Origin: Spodoptera frugiperda
Lineage: Eukaryota > Arthropoda > Insecta > Lepidoptera > Noctuidae
Length of the DNA stretch: 64,000 bases
Reading direction: 5' to 3'
Assembly: GCF_023101765.2 (NCBI RefSeq)
Contig: NC_064222.1
Location: 62,001-126,000 of the forward strand
Shown here piece by piece: positions 60,562-64,000 of the stretch. A program made the translations under genes and the position numbers. Position 1 is the stretch's first letter; every line of letters starts with the position of its first letter. Under the pieces are notes generated by a model that saw only the letters and a list, made by a program, of their open reading frames with translations, had not been told where the DNA came from and did no database searches.

Positions 60562-60792
60562 CTGAAGAAAGGAAATTAACTCTTAAATAAAGGCTTTTAA
60601 AGATTAAAATAGATTTCAGTAAGATATTTTGAGTTTAGGATACAATTGACATATGATGAAATGTGTACGAAACTCCATATGTATAAGTATTTTTAGTTGC
60701 TATGAACTGCGCATTAGAGTTCTTAAGGCACAAAAGTGAAATACTATTCCTTATTAACTAAAAGTCATTGTTTCCTCACGCATTTTAATGGA

Positions 60793-60925
60793 GCTCTACT
60801 AGTTTTGAGTCACAGATGGACTGATGAGCAGCGCGCGCAGACGCGGCGATAGCGACGTGTTATTAGTTAATTTAGTATGTCTTACGATAGTTATTATAAA
60901 AATAGACTATTTATTGATAACTTCT
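60793..60925 (+). repeat. Dispersed repeat E, copy 1
   Basis: gctctactagttttgagtca, cagatgg, then gcagacgcggcgatagcg; related to 62793-62890. Confidence 0.65.
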
Positions 60926-61134
60926 TCGATGCCATTCTATGGTGAAATTACTTTATAAAAAAACCTGCCTGTTTCCTTAAGTTAGACAGCTAAAGAAATG
61001 GACAAGAAAATTAGATAAAAGTAGACATTACTAAGACGCGGAAATGTCAATGGTTGCAGATCCAACGTCTTAGCTGTTCTATTGTGCATTCTGCGCATGA
61101 GTGGCGCGGATAATCTCGGTGCTGTAACCCGTTA

Positions 61135-61385
61135 GTATCTACTTCAATGTCCTATTGGTGTAGTGGCTGGAACACCAACTGCTGCGCTCTGTGATACGGG
61201 TTCGATTCAACTTTTCGAGTGATTTATATAGATTACTACTCCAGGTCTGTGTGTGATCCGGAGCTGCGGACAACGTAAAAGGTTACCGGGGCTCCGGCTC
61301 AAAGCAGGAGAAGGAACGGGGTGGTTTTTAGTCAGTAAGAGTCTGACACTCCCTCTTGCCTCACCTAAGGCGGGAGAAGTTGTTT
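61135..61385 (+). repeat. SINE-like repeat A, copy 5, with tRNA-like head
   Basis: The tail (ccggagctgcggacaacg, ggttaccggggctccggctc, gtctgacactccctcttgcc) is family A. Some 80 bp upstream lies tggtgtagtggctgg and gatacgggttcgattcaa, which resemble the A and B boxes of a RNA polymerase III promoter. Whether head and tail form one element is not certain. Confidence 0.65.
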
Positions 61386-61950
61386 TTTATTTTGTCTGCA
61401 TAGGTTTTTGTTCTTTTAAATGTGTCTGTTTTGTTACGGTATTTAATATGTTTAACGCTAACGGCTAGGTATAGCAAACTATACTTTAACAATGACTATG
61501 TAAACTTTTTTATACGCTATATACAAACCTTTTCTACAAATAAACATATTGATTTCATTTTTATTGCTCGTTTTAGAAAGTCTAGAATTACATGACATAT
61601 AGTTTCGAAACTAGACCGTGTATCAATCTAGTATTCATTAATTCATTGTGAACACTTGCCTTGACATTGATGTTTTATCAATGAATAGAACAGGTGACTG
61701 TGCCAGTATGCTAATTCGAAACTAATGAATTGTTGCATTGTAGAGCAGAATTTATGTCTAATACTTCATATAGTTTAGCCTGTATATAAAATGGTAGGAA
61801 TTTATTAGTTCGTGTGTTGTAAGTTGTATTGGGACTGGTAAATAATGAAGGAAACGTGTAAATTGTTTTTTTTTTGCAAAATAATCATGGTATGGTAACT
61901 TATGTGGCAATACGCTCGTGTCTTGGTTTATGGTACTGGCAAAGAGTAGA

Positions 61951-62013
61951 TGGGTCAATCTCCAAAACGTGCGTATTCGTGTGATGTTTACGCCAGTTTT
62001 GGAGATTGACCCA
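61951..62013. repeat. Perfect inverted repeat, 18 bp arms
   Basis: tgggtcaatctccaaaac at 61951-61968 and its reverse complement at 61996-62013, loop 27 nt. Confidence 0.9.
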
Positions 62014-62792
62014 GATAGTCTATAAATAAAACAAAAGATATTTTAACGCAAATCAAGAGACTAGATGAAAAATACTTAAATATATGCATTGAAATTGATA
62101 CTGCAATATTAAAAAGAGCTTTAAAGCTTACTTACAAGCCATTACAATAATGTAACCTTTAATTGTAATTTTTGCAATCTCTACACTAATGACGCGTCAA
62201 CGAAAACGCGTGCGCGGGCGCCGGTCAAAGCGCATGTGCGCAAGGTCGCACGCAATCCCCGCGGGCAATGTCAGGTACAGTCAGCAACACAAGTACATAT
62301 TGATTTCAGGATCATGTTTGTTATTTTGTGTGTCACTGTACTTGCACATAATATGCAAACGCAGGTCACACTTTCTGACTTTCTTTAAGAGAATTTAAAC
62401 CTTATTAGTTTGTTATAGAGTTGATAATGTTATGAGAAATTATGATAGATTGATGGGAGGAGGTTGGTTGACCTTCTTTTGTTAGTGGTCGACCTGTTGG
62501 TGTCCGATAGTTAGATGAAAGAGATAACATAGATTATGATGTATATGTTACAGTTTCAACATACGTTACGTGTGTATATTGTAATTAAAATTAAAAAAGT
62601 TTTGCAATACTTCGTATAAAATTATTGCTTACATCAATTTCTGTTGTTCTTGTTTATCGACGTTAATTAGTTCGATATGATACGTATAGCATTTTCTGCA
62701 ATTAGTTTCATTAACTCATTGATTACTTTTAAAGCTAATCTTTACAATAACTATCGTGTGAGACATAGACATATGTAATGTAATGGAGAAAA

Positions 62793-62890
62793 GCTCTACT
62801 AGTTTTGAGTCACGTAGGGACTCTTCATCATGAGTAGGGTGAGTAGACGCGGCGATGTTTACGTGAGTAAACCGTGTGTTTTTAGTTAAG
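62793..62890 (+). repeat. Dispersed repeat E, copy 2
   Basis: gctctactagttttgagtca, cgtaggg, then gagtagacgcggcgatgttt; matches 60793-60925 with gaps. Confidence 0.65.
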
Positions 62891-63147
62891 TTAAATAGTC
62901 TGTAATGTAGAGTACACAGGCGTCTAGTCTAATCACCAAAAACGTAGTGTTGTCGATGATTTCCTGGTCGAGCAAATAATAAATTTCCTGGGACATTATC
63001 ATTGGTCCACGTAGTTCATAGTGATCGAATGTGGCAAATCCAGCTAGATGTTTGATGTATCGATTCCTGGATGAGATACAGTGTGAATATTTTTCAGAGA
63101 GAGCATACCGTCCAGAGTTGCGTCCGATGTATATTTTCGTAATAGGT

Positions 63148-63198
63148 AACAATTGTATACAAAAATAGGTGCTGCCTCTATTTTTGTATACAATTGTT
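63148..63198. repeat. Perfect hairpin, 21 bp arms
   Basis: aacaattgtatacaaaaata plus g at 63148-63168 and its reverse complement at 63178-63198, with a 9-nt loop. Confidence 0.9.
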
Positions 63199-64000
63199 TA
63201 CATATATATTTATTAGATATTTCATATAATTCAATAATGTATTATTGATGTGATAAAATCTCCCCACAATTCGCTGCATTGATTGTGTGGAGCCTTCATT
63301 GTAAATTCTATTATTATAATAAATAGCCTTATAATTGTGGGACTAATATAATTGGTGGGTAAAGCGAAACATATTGTGTAGCTCCCGTCAATGTCAGAGC
63401 TGATATTAAAGTAAGTACTATGTGAAATTAACGCATAATTAGTCGGGACCCTGGTTAATTACTCTTTACATGACAGAATAAAGAATCTTGTGGCCTTTTG
63501 TTTTATTTACTTTATGTATGTTTACCTACATACGTCCTATGTCCTGTATATTTTTCATTCATTACAAATTACATCGTAAATTATAATAAAAAAACACATT
63601 CTAATTTTCCCATTATCTTTTTGTAATAATATGAATTAGCTTTTTTTCATTTACTAGAATGTCATCATTAATTCACCGAGGAACCTACCATATTATTATG
63701 TAGTGCTATGTACTAATGTTAAATATCACACAAATAATTATTTAATTGAATCGAATTACAGATAATTTATCTAAACATATAACATAAATAGCGTATCCGC
63801 TGAATTAAGTGAATCAAAGTAATAATTTATACTAAACATGTAGTTACACATGCAGGAATTCACGTATTTCGGGACATGATTCATTGGAAATAATTATAAA
63901 GTTAATTTCGGTATTTTAATTGATTTACTGTAGATGCAAATAACTATAGTTCTTTGAATGACTGAAATGTCCTGTTGAATGACCTGTATTAAATTCACCG

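Larger units (their letters stand above)
60562..64000. other. Region upstream of the GMC start: repeats, no gene recognised
   Basis: Should contain the end of a 5' UTR intron and perhaps the GMC promoter. Two related repeat pieces (60793-60925, 62793-62890), one SINE-like copy (61255-61385) and two hairpins lie here. A CpG-rich patch at 62190-62270 stands out in the AT-rich context and could mark a promoter or first exon on either strand; this is a guess. Confidence 0.6.

Noticed and set aside
61150..61205. Possible tRNA gene
   Set aside because: A and B box-like words are present but no full cloverleaf could be drawn; more likely the head of a tRNA-derived SINE.

Overview
This 64 kb window is eukaryotic nuclear DNA from a lepidopteran insect, probably a noctuid-type moth. 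The evidence is GC-rich exons in AT-rich introns with GT/AG splice sites, insect-type gene families, and several dispersed repeats that I recognise from memory as typical of moth genomes (tRNA-derived SINEs, RTE/CR1-like LINE tails, snap-back MITEs). The species call is inference.

Layout. (1) 103-6465, minus strand: the first eight coding exons of a BRAP (BRCA1-associated protein, IMP) orthologue. It is an E3 ligase with RING-H2 and UBP-type zinc fingers, and its C-terminus lies beyond position 1. Its fourth intron holds a 2.6 kb array of 21 nearly identical 124 bp units, each carrying the start and 3' splice site of exon 5. (2) 6466-7333: an 868 bp divergent intergenic region, probably a shared promoter. 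(3) 7334-46962, plus strand: a complete USP32-type ubiquitin hydrolase. I could join 23 coding exons in one frame to give about 1657 residues: EF-hands, DUSP, ubiquitin-like segment, split USP catalytic core and a C-terminal CaaX box (CSIM). Introns 3 and 4 (11.5 and 9.5 kb) are mostly repeats, including a degenerate Tc1-like element with about 0.7 kb inverted arms. (4) 46963-51860: 3' UTR and intergenic DNA with poly(A) signals on both strands, a small exon-like GC island, and a 278 bp near-perfect palindrome. (5) 51861-60561, minus strand: a complete coding region for a GMC oxidoreductase of the insect glucose dehydrogenase type (10 coding exons, about 637 residues). (6) 60562-64000: its upstream region, with repeats and no recognised gene.

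BRAP and USP32 lie head to head and both act in ubiquitin signalling (ligase and deubiquitinase); the GMC gene converges on USP32 and is functionally unrelated. I found no bacterial-type operon, CRISPR array, rRNA or credible tRNA gene. The most unusual feature is the duplication of exon-intron boundaries: the 21-fold BRAP exon 5 acceptor array and a single tandem copy of the USP32 exon 15 donor end. A splicing mechanism would have to choose among identical sites in the first case. All exon boundaries come from reading frame, splice consensus and remembered family alignment, with no transcript data.
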